A DNA stretch of 64,000 nucleotides from NCBI RefSeq assembly GCF_007004725.1, contig NZ_ML660160.1, positions 372,001 to 436,000 of the forward strand, read 5' to 3'. The position numbers and the translations under genes were made by a program. This DNA comes from Aliikangiella coralliicola. Its GTDB lineage: Bacteria > Pseudomonadota > Gammaproteobacteria > Enterobacterales > Kangiellaceae. Position 1 is the stretch's first letter, and every line of letters starts with the position of its first letter. The notes beneath the pieces are model-generated. The model saw only the letters and a program-made list of their open reading frames with translations, had not been told where the DNA came from and made no database searches. Shown one piece after another: positions 24,948 through 34,657 of this stretch.

Positions 24948-27941
24948 ATGATAATAATGGCTTCAATTTCCATATTTTGGGAAAAAAATAATTGTACAAG
25001 TTTATTAAAGCGATGTTTTTCATTCTCTTTAATGCTGGTGTATTTTTTCTCGGCGCAATTGGTTTTTTCAATACAATTAACCCGCGCTAGTGAAATTGAC
25101 GCTCGCTATAACTTGCAGATACCGTCTTCGGAGGCGAGTATTGCGTTGAAGAGTTTAGCCCGTCAAACAAAGCATTCATTGCTATTCCAAAATATCGAAA
25201 TTGAATCTGTTACTACCAATGCCATTAGTGGAACATATACGCTAAAGCAGGCACTAGACCTTCTGCTCGAAGGCACTAATCTCTCCGGCGGCTTCACAGA
25301 AAGTAAGGTGATCACGATCTCCGCACTTTCTCAAGAAGAAACAAAAACGCCTGAGGATAATATGGATAAAGTTAAGAAAAAAACATTTTTGAATAGTCTT
25401 GCCAGCGCTTTCCTGGCGATATTTAGTTCATCCAGTGTTGTTGCGGAAGAAGCAACAGAAACTGAATCAGACACAAGTTCAGAATCTGAATCAGCTCATG
25501 TATTAGTTGTCACAGGAATTCGTGGCAGTGTTGTCAAATCGTTAAATACCAAAAGAAATGCAGAATCAATTGTCGATGCAATTACCGCTGAAGATATCGG
25601 TAAGTTTCCCGATCAAAATGTTGCGGAATCATTGCAACGTATTACAGGTGTTTCAATTACCCGCGCTTTCGGTGAAGGCGAACGAGTCAGCATTCGAGGA
25701 ACAACCGATAGCCAAAATCGAACTTTGTTAAATGGTCAAGCTGTTGGTTCTGTTGACTGGTGGACCAACTCTGCTGCTAGTCGCGGGTTTAACTACACGA
25801 TGTTACCGTCGGAAATTGTATCTGACCTAGAAGTTTATAAATCACCTCAAGCTGACCTTGATGAAGGTTCTATCGGCGGAACCATTATTGTCAGAACTCG
25901 GCAGCCTCTTGATTTGGATGCCCATTCATTTTTTGGTTCAGCACTGGCTCAACACAGTGAGTTATCTGGTGAAACCGATCCGCAACTGTCAGGCATGTAC
26001 AGTTGGAAAAATCAGAATGAAAACTTTGGTATGTTGGTATCCCTTATCTCGCAGAAACGAAACTTACGCCGCGATGGTATCGAAGCCTGGAGCTGGGCGA
26101 ATAAAACAGTGACACTCGAAGACGGGACCGTTTATGACAATGTTTATGCACCTGGCGGCGGTGGTTCGGCGATGTTTTTGCAAGACCGACAACGCACTGG
26201 CATTAACGCGACATTCCAGTTAGAACCAACAGAAAACACCAGTATGGTTTTCAATGTCATCGATAATACTTTGAAATTGGATAATGAAAACCAGAACTTT
26301 CTCTGGCTTGTTGGTTACGGTGGGTCGCAATACACCTCTGCCAACTTTTTATCGAACGACACTGTCGGCGATATTTTAATTAGCGGTACTTTTGGTCTTT
26401 CGCCGACCGGCAATAATATTTTAGATGAAACCAAAGTGCGAAATTCAAAAATGACCACTGAAGTTTACGACTTTAAATTTGAGCATTTTGGTGATGTGTG
26501 GACAACAACTTTGCAACTGGGAACTACCGAGGCAAAGGGGGGAACGCAAGCTGATCGAAGTGTTGGTTGGGAAGGCAATGCGGTGCATAGCTTTAGTGCA
26601 GCTAATGTTGAGAGTATAGAAACCAGTTATGCACTTGACCCGGCGAATGGTGCCAATTGGAATTTAGGTTTTCTTCGTTACGATAATAATGATGCAAAGG
26701 ATGATGAAACTTACTTTCAGGCGGACTTTTTGAGAGAAATAGACCTTTCCATTTTTAGTCAATTAAAAATGGGAATCAAGCACCGCGATCATTCTCGTTT
26801 TAATACTAAGATGACCACAGATAACCGCACCGATCTCGGATGGAATTTGGCGGATTATTCGTTACCAATACCGTCCGATTTTTTATCAGGGCAGGGTAGT
26901 GCCGGCACTTTAAGAAATTATGCAATCACCAACTCAAATCAGATTCGTGCCGAAGGCGATGCGTTAAATTGGGATTACCGAGTGCTGAAGGCTAGTACTT
27001 TTGATATTAACGAAAAAATTCTGGCGGGTTATTTCAAAGTCAATATCGAAGCTGAAGAATTACGCGGAGACTTTGGAATTCGGGTTGTACAAACTAAACA
27101 AACATCCGGTGCTTATGAAGGCGCTTCTGGTAGTGAAGTATGGGTTGAAAAAGAGCGAACTTATACTGACGTACTCCCTAGTTTGAATCTTGCTGCAAAC
27201 ATTACTGACGATGTTGTCGTTCGATTTGCTGCGGCTAAAGTGATGTCGCGTCCTGATTATAACGCAATGACGGCATTTACCTCATACAACAGGGAAACTC
27301 AAACGGGTACTGGTGGGAATCCTAATATCGATGCTTTTCGCGCCAACCAATTTGATATTGGTGTTGAATGGTATTTCGAAGAGGCTGCGCTTTTATCAGC
27401 AGTATATTTTCACAAAGACATCTTATCTTTTCTTGAAAATGTCGCGGGTCTGGAAGTACATGAAGGCGTCGAAATTTTGATTAATCGACCAACCAATGGT
27501 CGGAGCGGAACCATTCAAGGTTTAGAGTTGGGTTATCAGCAAGAAATTTATGAAGGTTTAGGCGTTTTGGCGAACTACACCTATGTTGATGGAGAAGCAA
27601 AAGACGCTGATGGAAATGATACAACGATTCCTGGAAACTCAGAGCACACGTTGAATCTGAGTGCTTACTATGAGCACGAAGCGTTAAGTGGACGCATCTC
27701 CTATAACTATCGTTCAGGATACGATTCTGGTACAGGCTGGCCTGGATATGTCGATGATTATGCGCAAGTTGACGCCAGTGTTTCTTACGAACTTAATGAT
27801 AATGTGGCATTGGTTTTTGAGGCAGTTAATCTGACTGACGAGTTTAATTTTACCTACCAACAAGAAGGTGTTAAGAATGCCTTAACCGGCTTGTACCGAA
27901 ATGGTCGACGATTTATTGTTGGAGTTCGCGCTAATTTTTAA
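24948..27941 (+). CDS. TonB-dependent receptor with STN signalling domain
   Basis: The roughly 997-residue outer-membrane transducer has an N-terminal export region, an STN domain (about 50-120, IPSSEASIALKSLARQTKHS), then a second hydrophobic stretch (about 145-165) and an acidic linker. The TonB box region is HVLVVTGI. The plug domain (IGKFPDQNVAESLQRITGVS, typical of the Xanthomonas/Caulobacter TonB receptor class for polymers and sugars) is followed by the barrel ending VGVRANF. GTG 24945, ATG 24948 and ATG 24957 are candidate starts without a clear ribosome site. It lies 179 bases after FecR and would be the target of the FecI-like sigma. Ligand specificity is not readable. Confidence 0.93.
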   Translation: MIIMASISIFWEKNNCTSLLKRCFSFSLMLVYFFSAQLVFSIQLTRASEIDARYNLQIPSSEASIALKSLARQTKHSLLFQNIEIESVTTNAISGTYTLKQALDLLLEGTNLSGGFTESKVITISALSQEETKTPEDNMDKVKKKTFLNSLASAFLAIFSSSSVVAEEATETESDTSSESESAHVLVVTGIRGSVVKSLNTKRNAESIVDAITAEDIGKFPDQNVAESLQRITGVSITRAFGEGERVSIRGTTDSQNRTLLNGQAVGSVDWWTNSAASRGFNYTMLPSEIVSDLEVYKSPQADLDEGSIGGTIIVRTRQPLDLDAHSFFGSALAQHSELSGETDPQLSGMYSWKNQNENFGMLVSLISQKRNLRRDGIEAWSWANKTVTLEDGTVYDNVYAPGGGGSAMFLQDRQRTGINATFQLEPTENTSMVFNVIDNTLKLDNENQNFLWLVGYGGSQYTSANFLSNDTVGDILISGTFGLSPTGNNILDETKVRNSKMTTEVYDFKFEHFGDVWTTTLQLGTTEAKGGTQADRSVGWEGNAVHSFSAANVESIETSYALDPANGANWNLGFLRYDNNDAKDDETYFQADFLREIDLSIFSQLKMGIKHRDHSRFNTKMTTDNRTDLGWNLADYSLPIPSDFLSGQGSAGTLRNYAITNSNQIRAEGDALNWDYRVLKASTFDINEKILAGYFKVNIEAEELRGDFGIRVVQTKQTSGAYEGASGSEVWVEKERTYTDVLPSLNLAANITDDVVVRFAAAKVMSRPDYNAMTAFTSYNRETQTGTGGNPNIDAFRANQFDIGVEWYFEEAALLSAVYFHKDILSFLENVAGLEVHEGVEILINRPTNGRSGTIQGLELGYQQEIYEGLGVLANYTYVDGEAKDADGNDTTIPGNSEHTLNLSAYYEHEALSGRISYNYRSGYDSGTGWPGYVDDYAQVDASVSYELNDNVALVFEAVNLTDEFNFTYQQEGVKNALTGLYRNGRRFIVGVRANF

Positions 27942-27942
27942 C

Positions 27943-28044
27943 TTAATCAAAGGTTAATAAGTGCGGCACGAAATTTGAAATAAGCTCAAGTGATAGTGCC
28001 GCTTTTAAAAGGGTTTGCAGATTCGACTTCTGAAATTTATTCAT
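27943..28044 (-). CDS. Possible 33-residue protein with strong ribosome site
   Basis: On the minus strand the sequence AGGAGGAGGAGAGGAA is directly followed by ATG and a 33-codon frame (starting MNKFQKSNLQTLLKAALSLE) that ends just beyond the receptor gene's stop. The ribosome site is far better than expected by chance. The peptide is an amphipathic helix and I do not recognise it. The same bases read on the plus strand as a pyrimidine-rich loop within a hairpin, so this is an alternative to the RNA candidate at 28017-28172. Confidence 0.25.
   Translation of the reverse strand: MNKFQKSNLQTLLKAALSLELISNFVPHLLTFD
27963..28006 (+). terminator. Terminator of the TonB receptor transcript
   Basis: A perfect 7-bp stem (GCGGCAC at 27963-27969, GTGCCGC at 27996-28002) with a 26-base loop is followed by TTTT. 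It lies 21 bases after the receptor stop codon. Confidence 0.6.
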
Positions 28045-28172
28045 TTCCTCTCCTCCTCCTACATTGGATAATTTTACGGGAGTCGAATTTGCATAACAAA
28101 GTGTTTCATTCGTTTCTCTAATTTTTCAGGCAATGCCAGTTAGATATTTCCCGGTCGGCATTGCCTCTTTTT
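28017..28172 (+). ncRNA. Candidate small RNA with anti-Shine-Dalgarno loop
   Basis: A 12-bp inverted repeat (GCAGATTCGACT at 28017-28028; AGTCGAATTTGC at 28081-28092, one G-T pair) encloses 52 bases that include CCTCTCCTCCTCCT, a sequence complementary to ribosome sites. A strong intrinsic terminator follows at 28129-28172. The layout (hairpin exposing CCUCC, then terminator) resembles the CUCCUCCC-type small RNAs of alphaproteobacteria. It lies downstream of a separate terminator, in the 3' region of the receptor gene. No promoter was identified, and the homology is by analogy only. Confidence 0.35.
28129..28172 (+). terminator. Strong intrinsic terminator
   Basis: A perfect 9-bp stem (GGCAATGCC at 28129-28137 and GGCATTGCC at 28157-28165) is followed by TCTTTTT. 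The T-tract is on the plus strand, so it stops transcription coming from the receptor side, possibly that of the small RNA candidate. Confidence 0.8.
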
Positions 28173-28197
28173 ATTATCAGTTTTATTGAGCCAATAT

Positions 28198-29568
28198 TTA
28201 TTCTTCAGCCCCAGAAACGATATGTATTACACCTGAGCCCGTCAGTAGATAGTCAGTTAAACCATCGCCATTCAAATCGCCCAGCGTTAGCGCATCAACG
28301 CCAAGAAATTGACCACTCACAGTGCCTGTCATAGTGCGTAGCAAAGAGTTATCAGCACCAGAATAAACATAACCTTTCCCGGCATTCGTGCCACCGGTAT
28401 AGGTGTAAGCTGCAATAAACAAATCGTTGTGTCCATCGCCGTTTACATCACCGGCTCCCCGTGCTGGTCCGAATCCGTCACCAGGGTTTTCGGCAGTAAA
28501 TATATGTAATCGTTTTCCATTTTTTCCTGAATATAAAAAACCGCGTCCGGTTCCTGCAACGCCGTCTTGCGAGGCATTGTAGTCTCCCACATAAATATCG
28601 GCGACATGATCGCCGTTAACGTCGCCGACGCCAAAGGCATGAAACTGTCCGAATGTGCCTGCAGTTACACCTGCGCCGTCAGTCACTAATCCGGGCTCTC
28701 CAACTGGTTTTAAGCGGTGAATAATTCGACCGTTGCGACCCGATAGTACATAGGCGCGACCTTCTTCATTTTTGCCTGCCCCTCGAGCGCCGACGACCAC
28801 ATCAGGGAGCCCGTCATAATTAATGTCCGCGATACGTCCTGTGGCTGTGCCTAATTCATCACCTTCACGGCGGCCATTACGTCGCCACAATAAACTACCG
28901 TCTTTACCTGAATAGGCATAAACACTGCCGCTTGTGTTGGCTCGTTTACTGGCGTACTTTGCGCCGACAATAATGTCATCAAAACCGTCATTATTAATGT
29001 CACCAATGCCGGTTACTGACGAGCCAAAAAACTCGCCCGCTTTAAACCATTGTTGCAAAATGCCATGAGTGGCGCCGGAAAATACGGTGACACTTGAAAA
29101 TGAGCCAATAACATAGTCACCTACGCCGTCGCCATTGACGTCACCCGCGTCTTTTGCACTGTAACCCCACAAAGGAATGCCGGGACTGGTGACGCTGTTA
29201 AGCACGCTTCCGTCAAGTCCTGAATAGACATAAAACTTACCGGCAGGAAAGGGAACATTGGTCGCGAAAAATGGTGCGGTAACGATAAAATCATTGACTC
29301 CATCATTGTTAATGTCCCCCAGGTTTTCGGCAACCCAGCCAAACCCATCTGTCGGCTGTTCTCCGGTAAAGGTATTCAACACATTTACCCCTGGCTCCTC
29401 GAAAAATTCTGAAGACATTGTCATCGCTTTACTAGAAATGCGTGAATTGAAAAGTGTTTCCGAATTGAGATCAATTTGGTGCTTATGAGGAATGGTAACT
29501 GAATTTTCTGAGTAAGCGTTGCAAGATAGTAATAGTGTGGTCAAACACAATAGATGTTTTGTTCTCAT
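28198..29568 (-). CDS. Secreted FG-GAP (integrin-alpha-like) repeat protein
   Basis: The 456-residue exported protein has a signal peptide (about 1-20, ending NAYSEN) followed by about seven FG-GAP/VCBS repeats. Each carries a calcium-binding loop such as DINNDGVNDFIV, DVNGDGVGDYVIG, DINYDGLPDVVVG and DVNGDGHNDLFIA, and a strand ending in a phrase like VYSGLDGS or AYSGKDGS. These fold as a beta-propeller. It probably acts at the cell surface or outside in binding, but no partner is indicated. ATG 29568 has AGGAG eight bases upstream; a TTG directly before it is less likely. Confidence 0.9.
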   Translation of the reverse strand: MRTKHLLCLTTLLLSCNAYSENSVTIPHKHQIDLNSETLFNSRISSKAMTMSSEFFEEPGVNVLNTFTGEQPTDGFGWVAENLGDINNDGVNDFIVTAPFFATNVPFPAGKFYVYSGLDGSVLNSVTSPGIPLWGYSAKDAGDVNGDGVGDYVIGSFSSVTVFSGATHGILQQWFKAGEFFGSSVTGIGDINNDGFDDIIVGAKYASKRANTSGSVYAYSGKDGSLLWRRNGRREGDELGTATGRIADINYDGLPDVVVGARGAGKNEEGRAYVLSGRNGRIIHRLKPVGEPGLVTDGAGVTAGTFGQFHAFGVGDVNGDHVADIYVGDYNASQDGVAGTGRGFLYSGKNGKRLHIFTAENPGDGFGPARGAGDVNGDGHNDLFIAAYTYTGGTNAGKGYVYSGADNSLLRTMTGTVSGQFLGVDALTLGDLNGDGLTDYLLTGSGVIHIVSGAEE

Positions 29569-29677
29569 CAATTTCTCCTGTAGCAGAGTGGTAGTGATAG
29601 TTTAGAAAGACTCTCAAAAATATCAGGAGAAAGTTTATGAAAATAAAAATTGGCTACGCTATGAAAATCTTGCTTAT

Positions 29678-30607
29678 TTAGGCGTCAATCGGCAGTTTTA
29701 TTTTGTTTTGAGATAATGAATGATGTCGAAATTGAGAAGGAGATAAGCCATAAGTTTTACGAAACGAAAGGGAAAAATGACTGTGATCGGAATAGCCTAA
29801 TTGAATACCCAGGCTGGCGAGATCGTGTTCTGATTCGGTTAGACCGTGCAACGCTTCTCTTAAACGTAGCTGATTGATGGTCTGATGTATGCTTGAGCCT
29901 GTCATCCGGTGATAAATTCTGCACAAATGATAAGTGCTGCAATTGAGCGACTTGGCCAGGTTTGCTAACGATATATTTTGTTTGTAGGTTGCCGTTAGAA
30001 TTTCTTGAGTGTGTTGAACTAATTTCTGGTGCCGTTGATGAGTCGTTGAGCGTTTTGGTGATGCTTTTATTCCTCGGCTAGAAAAAGCTGATTGAATAAT
30101 AGTGTTAAAAATATTAAGTGCTGTTTCCTCTACCAATAAACTATCCAGCTTTTGTTTATTTTGTAAACCCATTATCAAATATTTAAATTGGGCGTAAGCA
30201 GTCGGAGAGCTAGCGCAATGTGTTATCGGAAATAGGCAAGGGGAGCTATCCAAGCCTTTTTTATATCCATTTCTGGGAAACGCGTTAATCGAGTCGTAGT
30301 TGAACTGCTCAATTGATTGTGCTATCGCTGGGCTTACGGTTAACCAATCGCATCGATCGCCATAATCAGATAACGCGTATCGTTCATACTCTTGTCCGTC
30401 GTTGTAAAGTGTCACTAATGTTGAATCTGCGATAAAGGCTTCTTTCATATGGCTATGACGGATCTTGATGGCTGTTCGGGGAAAAGCGATAAGGTAATTT
30501 TTTATCGGGCCGGTATTTCTAAAATCCGGTTGTCCTATCGGACAATCAAACAAACCGATACCTATTGAAGAGCTGGAAAAAAGTATTTGATTCAGTTTGT
30601 GTGACAT
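29678..30607 (-). CDS. AraC family transcriptional regulator
   Basis: The 309-residue regulator has an N-terminal effector-type domain (about 1-190, no clear match) and a C-terminal AraC double helix-turn-helix (about 200-300). Visible motifs are SLANLAKSLNCSTYHLCRIYH for the first helix pair and LGIQLGYSDHSHFSLSFRKT with GLSPSQFR for the second. The N-terminal part has several cysteines. Targets are unknown; the divergent position relative to 30702 and the upstream esterase gene give little help. It has no good ribosome site. Confidence 0.92.
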   Translation of the reverse strand: MSHKLNQILFSSSSIGIGLFDCPIGQPDFRNTGPIKNYLIAFPRTAIKIRHSHMKEAFIADSTLVTLYNDGQEYERYALSDYGDRCDWLTVSPAIAQSIEQFNYDSINAFPRNGYKKGLDSSPCLFPITHCASSPTAYAQFKYLIMGLQNKQKLDSLLVEETALNIFNTIIQSAFSSRGIKASPKRSTTHQRHQKLVQHTQEILTATYKQNISLANLAKSLNCSTYHLCRIYHRMTGSSIHQTINQLRLREALHGLTESEHDLASLGIQLGYSDHSHFSLSFRKTYGLSPSQFRHHSLSQNKIKLPIDA

Positions 30608-30929
30608 TGTTGATAAATGCTGTTGAATCCGTAAATGTAGTGTTTCGAGAATTAGGTTTTAGATCGCTCAAAGGCTATGATTTCACGTCCTGTAAGTAAG
30701 ATTGTTTCACGGTCGTATTAAGATGACAATTATTTTAAAAGAAAATATTGAAATTCAACATTCTTGGCCAGCGCACAAAGCACATTCTGTTAAGCTTAGT
30801 TTATTTATTCCATTTTTTAAGATTATTTTGCGACACATTTCACTTGTTTCTAGCACAAGTTGCTACTCACGATTTTTAGCAAGCTTTGAGTACGTTTTTT
30901 TCTACAGTCGGGCCTATATCGAATCGGGG

Positions 30930-31697
30930 CTAAGGGCTCGGTGGAAAGAACCATTGCAGGCTATCGTCAAGTAGCGGCCTCCAATTCTTCCACTCGTGGC
31001 CGAATTTACTTTCCTTAAAGTCCAGCTGGTATCCTTTACTGATTAACAAATCGCGGAACTTTCTTCCTTCAACAGAGTTGTCTCTTTTTTTGCCAAAACT
31101 TAAGAATATCTTTATCGGTAGTTTTTCAGCCTTTTGATAGCGTGCACGCATATCTTTCAGGTACTTGCTGTTTGCGGGAGAGTGCATTGATATACCTGCG
31201 AAAACTTCGTGAGCCATGAGTCCGAAACAAGCTGCGTTTAAACCCCCAAATGAAACGCCTTGGATGACACGACTTTCCCTCGTGTTAGCGGTTGGATAGG
31301 ACGCGTCAATTGTTGGCAATAGTTCTTTTTTGTAAAAATCAACGTATTTCTCATTACAGAAAAATTGTTCGTTACGCCGATTTTGTTCTAGATTGTCCGG
31401 GTTGCGATTATCAACAAAAACAGCGATTACCGGTGCGATAGTGCCATTAGTGATCTCCCTGTCGAGAACCGATAACATTTTCCCTGGGTCCAGATACCAT
31501 TGGCCGTCGGTCACGTAAATCGTTGGTAATTTATCTGACTGTTTCATCCCTGCGGGCGTGTATACGCGATACTGAAGCGGATAATTGAGTATTTTACTTT
31601 CTATCCTGATGTTTTCTGATAAGTTACCTTTCGCCTTTGCTATGTCGAGGCAGGATACCTCCGCGACAAAAATAATAAATAGCAGTAGTTTATGCAT
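30930..31697 (-). CDS. Secreted alpha/beta-hydrolase esterase
   Basis: The 255-residue esterase of the PF00756 type has a signal peptide (from MHKLLLFIIF to about IAKAKG). Conserved elements are PTIYVTDGQWYLD, VIAVFVDNRNPD, the nucleophile Ser in IQGVSFGGLNAA and the final His in FGHEWKNWRP. I chose ATG 31697 because it begins the signal peptide and has GGGAG upstream; the open frame extends a further 27 codons without support. It resembles the esterase at 13892-15082 and may act on siderophore or carbohydrate esters. It is a single gene. Confidence 0.86.
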   Translation of the reverse strand: MHKLLLFIIFVAEVSCLDIAKAKGNLSENIRIESKILNYPLQYRVYTPAGMKQSDKLPTIYVTDGQWYLDPGKMLSVLDREITNGTIAPVIAVFVDNRNPDNLEQNRRNEQFFCNEKYVDFYKKELLPTIDASYPTANTRESRVIQGVSFGGLNAACFGLMAHEVFAGISMHSPANSKYLKDMRARYQKAEKLPIKIFLSFGKKRDNSVEGRKFRDLLISKGYQLDFKESKFGHEWKNWRPLLDDSLQWFFPPSP

Positions 31698-32439
31698 TAG
31701 CGACTCTCCCAGTATTGATTGACTCGTTAAACCAAATGGACTCTTTACTTCTTTACGTTTAAATGACAATAAATGCAAGTGTAAGAGCTATAAGCCGAAT
31801 AAAGAAATAAATTCGTTCAGGCGTTACTTTTTGTCGGTGAATTAACTCTGGTTTATTCTCCATCGATTAAGCTAACAGGTTTTCTTTAGGGTATGGGAAA
31901 AAAGAATAGGCTGAAGGGGAATGTTGTTGCTAAATTGCAACAGACTGTGGTTTACTACATTTCGTCTGACGCGCTTGACAGAGAAGTGTTCAGCTCGAGG
32001 TTTATATAATGGGCCTTTTTTTAAGTTTATAAAAAAATGCCGCTTGGGAAATCTCTCGGGTTTATTAAAAGAAAATAAAAACCTAATCTTCTTCACAAAA
32101 AATAAATTGTGCTTTGCAATTATATCTTTTTTTGTGGTCAACTTTTCTTGTTGATGAAAATTTTTAAATTCTTTAAAAATTTTTTGATTTCTCCCTCATT
32201 TTTGAAAATAAAGATTGTGACTTTGTTAGCAGTTTCTCTTAGGTTTTACCAAGTATTATTTCGTCCGCAGCAATCACCTCTAAGAATATTTAAATTAAGT
32301 TTTGAGATGTTATTTTTTCGAGATTATTGAAGCAAAACTGAATCGTATTTTGCATTCAGAAATCTTTAGCGCTAAATAAATAAAAATATTAACAGGCTTT
32401 TAATATAAAAGCCGCCATTCAAATACCAAGGAATAAATC
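31698..32439. other. Intergenic region, nothing recognised
   Basis: These 742 AT-rich bases separate the divergent esterase and M4 protease genes. Three short frames of 73 to 89 codons occur but lack ribosome sites, have AT-driven composition and overlap on opposite strands, so I do not call them. The last 100 bases presumably hold the M4 gene promoter. Confidence 0.6.
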
Positions 32440-34641
32440 ATGAATAAAACTAAGTTTGCACTTAGCGCCATCACTATTGGCCTGCTAGGTTCGACACTGG
32501 TTAACGCTGCCGAAAGACAATATCTTCAAGAAATTAATAAGCAGCTGACCACTTTATCTTCAAACACACTCATGACTAGCGCAAGCAGTACAGCGCAAGT
32601 ATTGAGTTTGAGTGCGAATGAGTCGCTCAAACCGGTTAAAACATATACCGAGGCAAATGGTGACATCACTATACGCTATCAACAAATGTATATGGGGCTA
32701 CCTGTGCTTGGCGACCACGTCATTATTTCTCGACGAGCCGATGATACATTTAAGCACGCACACGGCGCGGTGGTTAATGGAATATCAAATGATATCGCGA
32801 GTGTTACGCCGAAGTTTTCTGCAAAAAAAGCGATGAAAATTGCGAAACAAGCGAGTTTGCCTGCTAACGGATTAATTTCTTCACAAACGATTACTTATGT
32901 TAATGAGAGTTCACAACTAGCGATTATTCTTGTTGAAGGAGATGCTCGATTAGTTTACCAGGTAAGCTATGTTCAACACGCGGACAAACCATCTCGACCC
33001 ACAACTGTTATCGATGCACTCACCGGCGAAATCATTTCGAGTTATGATAATTTACAAACGGCAGAAGTTGGAACTGGCCCCGGTGGAAATCAGAAAACAG
33101 GTCGATACGAGTACGGCACCGATTTTGGAAAAATGGACGTGACTCAATCCGGCAACTCTTGCACTATGGAAAATACTAATGTTAAAACGATTAATTTGAA
33201 TCATTCGACAGGTGGTGGTTCAGTTCATAGTTTTACTTGCCCTGAAAATACTCACAAAGAAATTAATGGTGCTTATTCGCCTTTAAATGATGCACATTTC
33301 TTTGGCGGTGTTGTTTATAACATGTATAACGATTACATTAACACCGCACCTCTGACATTTCAGTTAAAAATGAGAGTGCATTACGGTAATAACTATGAGA
33401 ATGCTTTTTGGGATGGTTCAGCGATGACGTTCGGCGATGGTCGGTCACGATTCTATCCTTTAGTGAGTCTGGATGTTTCTGCCCATGAAGTAAGCCATGG
33501 ATTTACTGAACAAAATTCTAACCTTGTTTATTCAGGAAAGTCTGGCGGCTTGAACGAAGCATTTTCCGATATGTCCGGTGAGGCAGCGGAGTTCTACAAT
33601 AATGGCAGCAATGATTGGCTAGTTGGTGGCCAAATTTTCAAGGGCACTGGTGCACTACGTTATATGAACGATCCAACTAAGGATGGGCGGTCTATCGATA
33701 AACAATCTGATTACCAGTCGGGTATGGATGTACACCACAGTTCTGGTGTTTACAACAAAGCATTTTATAATTTAGCAACAACTACCGGTTGGGATACCAA
33801 AAAAGCGTTTCAGGTTTATGCCAAAGCAAACCAGAAATACTGGACCGCGAGCACTAACTGGGATCAAGCGGGTAATGGTGTCTTAGACGCTGCTTGTGAA
33901 TTGGGTTTCAATGTCGATCAAGTTAAAGCATCATTGACTGCTGTTGGAATTAATTCTAACGCCAGTAATGACAACTGTGGAACGCCTCCACCACCTCCCG
34001 GTGATAATATTCTGAAAAATGGCGAGCCGGTAACAGGGCTTTCTGCTAACCAGGGAAATGATGTTGTTTACACCATGGAAGTTCCGGCGGGTGCTACCGA
34101 TATTAAATTTGATATCAGCGGCGGCAGCGGTGATGCAGATCTCTATGTAAAATTTGGCTCGGCACCAACCGATTCGAGTTATGATTGCCGACCTTACAGA
34201 AATGGAAATACTGAATCTTGTAGCGGTAGTCAGGCGGGCGGTACTTATTATGTTCGCGTTAAAGCTTATCGTAGTTTTTCTGGTGTGACTTTAGTCGGTA
34301 ATTATAACGATGGTGGTAATCCTCCAGGAAACGAACCGATCGATCGAACTGAAACGATATCGGTTGCTCGTGGTGAGTGGTCTCGTTTCACTCAGGTATT
34401 GCCGGAAGGCTATGGTGACTTAACCGTGACGATTTCAGGTGGCACCGGCGACGCAGATTTATATGTTCGTAAGGGAGCTGAGTCTACCACTTCGTCGTAT
34501 GATTGTCGGCCATGGAGAAACGGAAACAATGAAACTTGTGAGTTTACTAATCCTGGCGCGGATACCTGGCATATTGATGTGCGTGGATACAGTTCAGCAT
34601 CAGGTGTAACTTTAAATATTAAAGCAACACCTAGCCAATAA
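32440..34641 (+). CDS. Secreted M4 metalloprotease (vibriolysin-like) with two PPC domains
   Basis: The 733-residue secreted zinc protease has a signal peptide (ending LVNAAE), an FTP/PepSY propeptide (about 45-205), and an M4 catalytic domain (about 215-525) with His349-Glu350-x-x-His353 (SAHEVSHGFTE) and Glu373 in GGLNEAFSDMSG, the thermolysin spacing. A proline hinge (PPPPPG) leads to two pre-peptidase C-terminal (PPC) domains (about 530-625 and 640-730), each with GDADLYV and a disulfide pair (DCRPY/SCSG type). PPC domains are removed after export by the type II pathway. A convergent terminator follows. It is an extracellular protein degrader. Confidence 0.96.
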   Translation: MNKTKFALSAITIGLLGSTLVNAAERQYLQEINKQLTTLSSNTLMTSASSTAQVLSLSANESLKPVKTYTEANGDITIRYQQMYMGLPVLGDHVIISRRADDTFKHAHGAVVNGISNDIASVTPKFSAKKAMKIAKQASLPANGLISSQTITYVNESSQLAIILVEGDARLVYQVSYVQHADKPSRPTTVIDALTGEIISSYDNLQTAEVGTGPGGNQKTGRYEYGTDFGKMDVTQSGNSCTMENTNVKTINLNHSTGGGSVHSFTCPENTHKEINGAYSPLNDAHFFGGVVYNMYNDYINTAPLTFQLKMRVHYGNNYENAFWDGSAMTFGDGRSRFYPLVSLDVSAHEVSHGFTEQNSNLVYSGKSGGLNEAFSDMSGEAAEFYNNGSNDWLVGGQIFKGTGALRYMNDPTKDGRSIDKQSDYQSGMDVHHSSGVYNKAFYNLATTTGWDTKKAFQVYAKANQKYWTASTNWDQAGNGVLDAACELGFNVDQVKASLTAVGINSNASNDNCGTPPPPPGDNILKNGEPVTGLSANQGNDVVYTMEVPAGATDIKFDISGGSGDADLYVKFGSAPTDSSYDCRPYRNGNTESCSGSQAGGTYYVRVKAYRSFSGVTLVGNYNDGGNPPGNEPIDRTETISVARGEWSRFTQVLPEGYGDLTVTISGGTGDADLYVRKGAESTTSSYDCRPWRNGNNETCEFTNPGADTWHIDVRGYSSASGVTLNIKATPSQ

Positions 34642-34657
34642 TTTAAAGTCAATTAGA

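Noticed and set aside
30702-30974. 90-codon plus-strand frame
   Set aside because: It overlaps the 3' end of the esterase gene on the other strand, has no ribosome site and its composition is random-looking, so it is not called.
31872-32330. Three overlapping short frames on both strands
   Set aside because: They are AT-driven, overlap each other, have no ribosome site and resemble no protein family.
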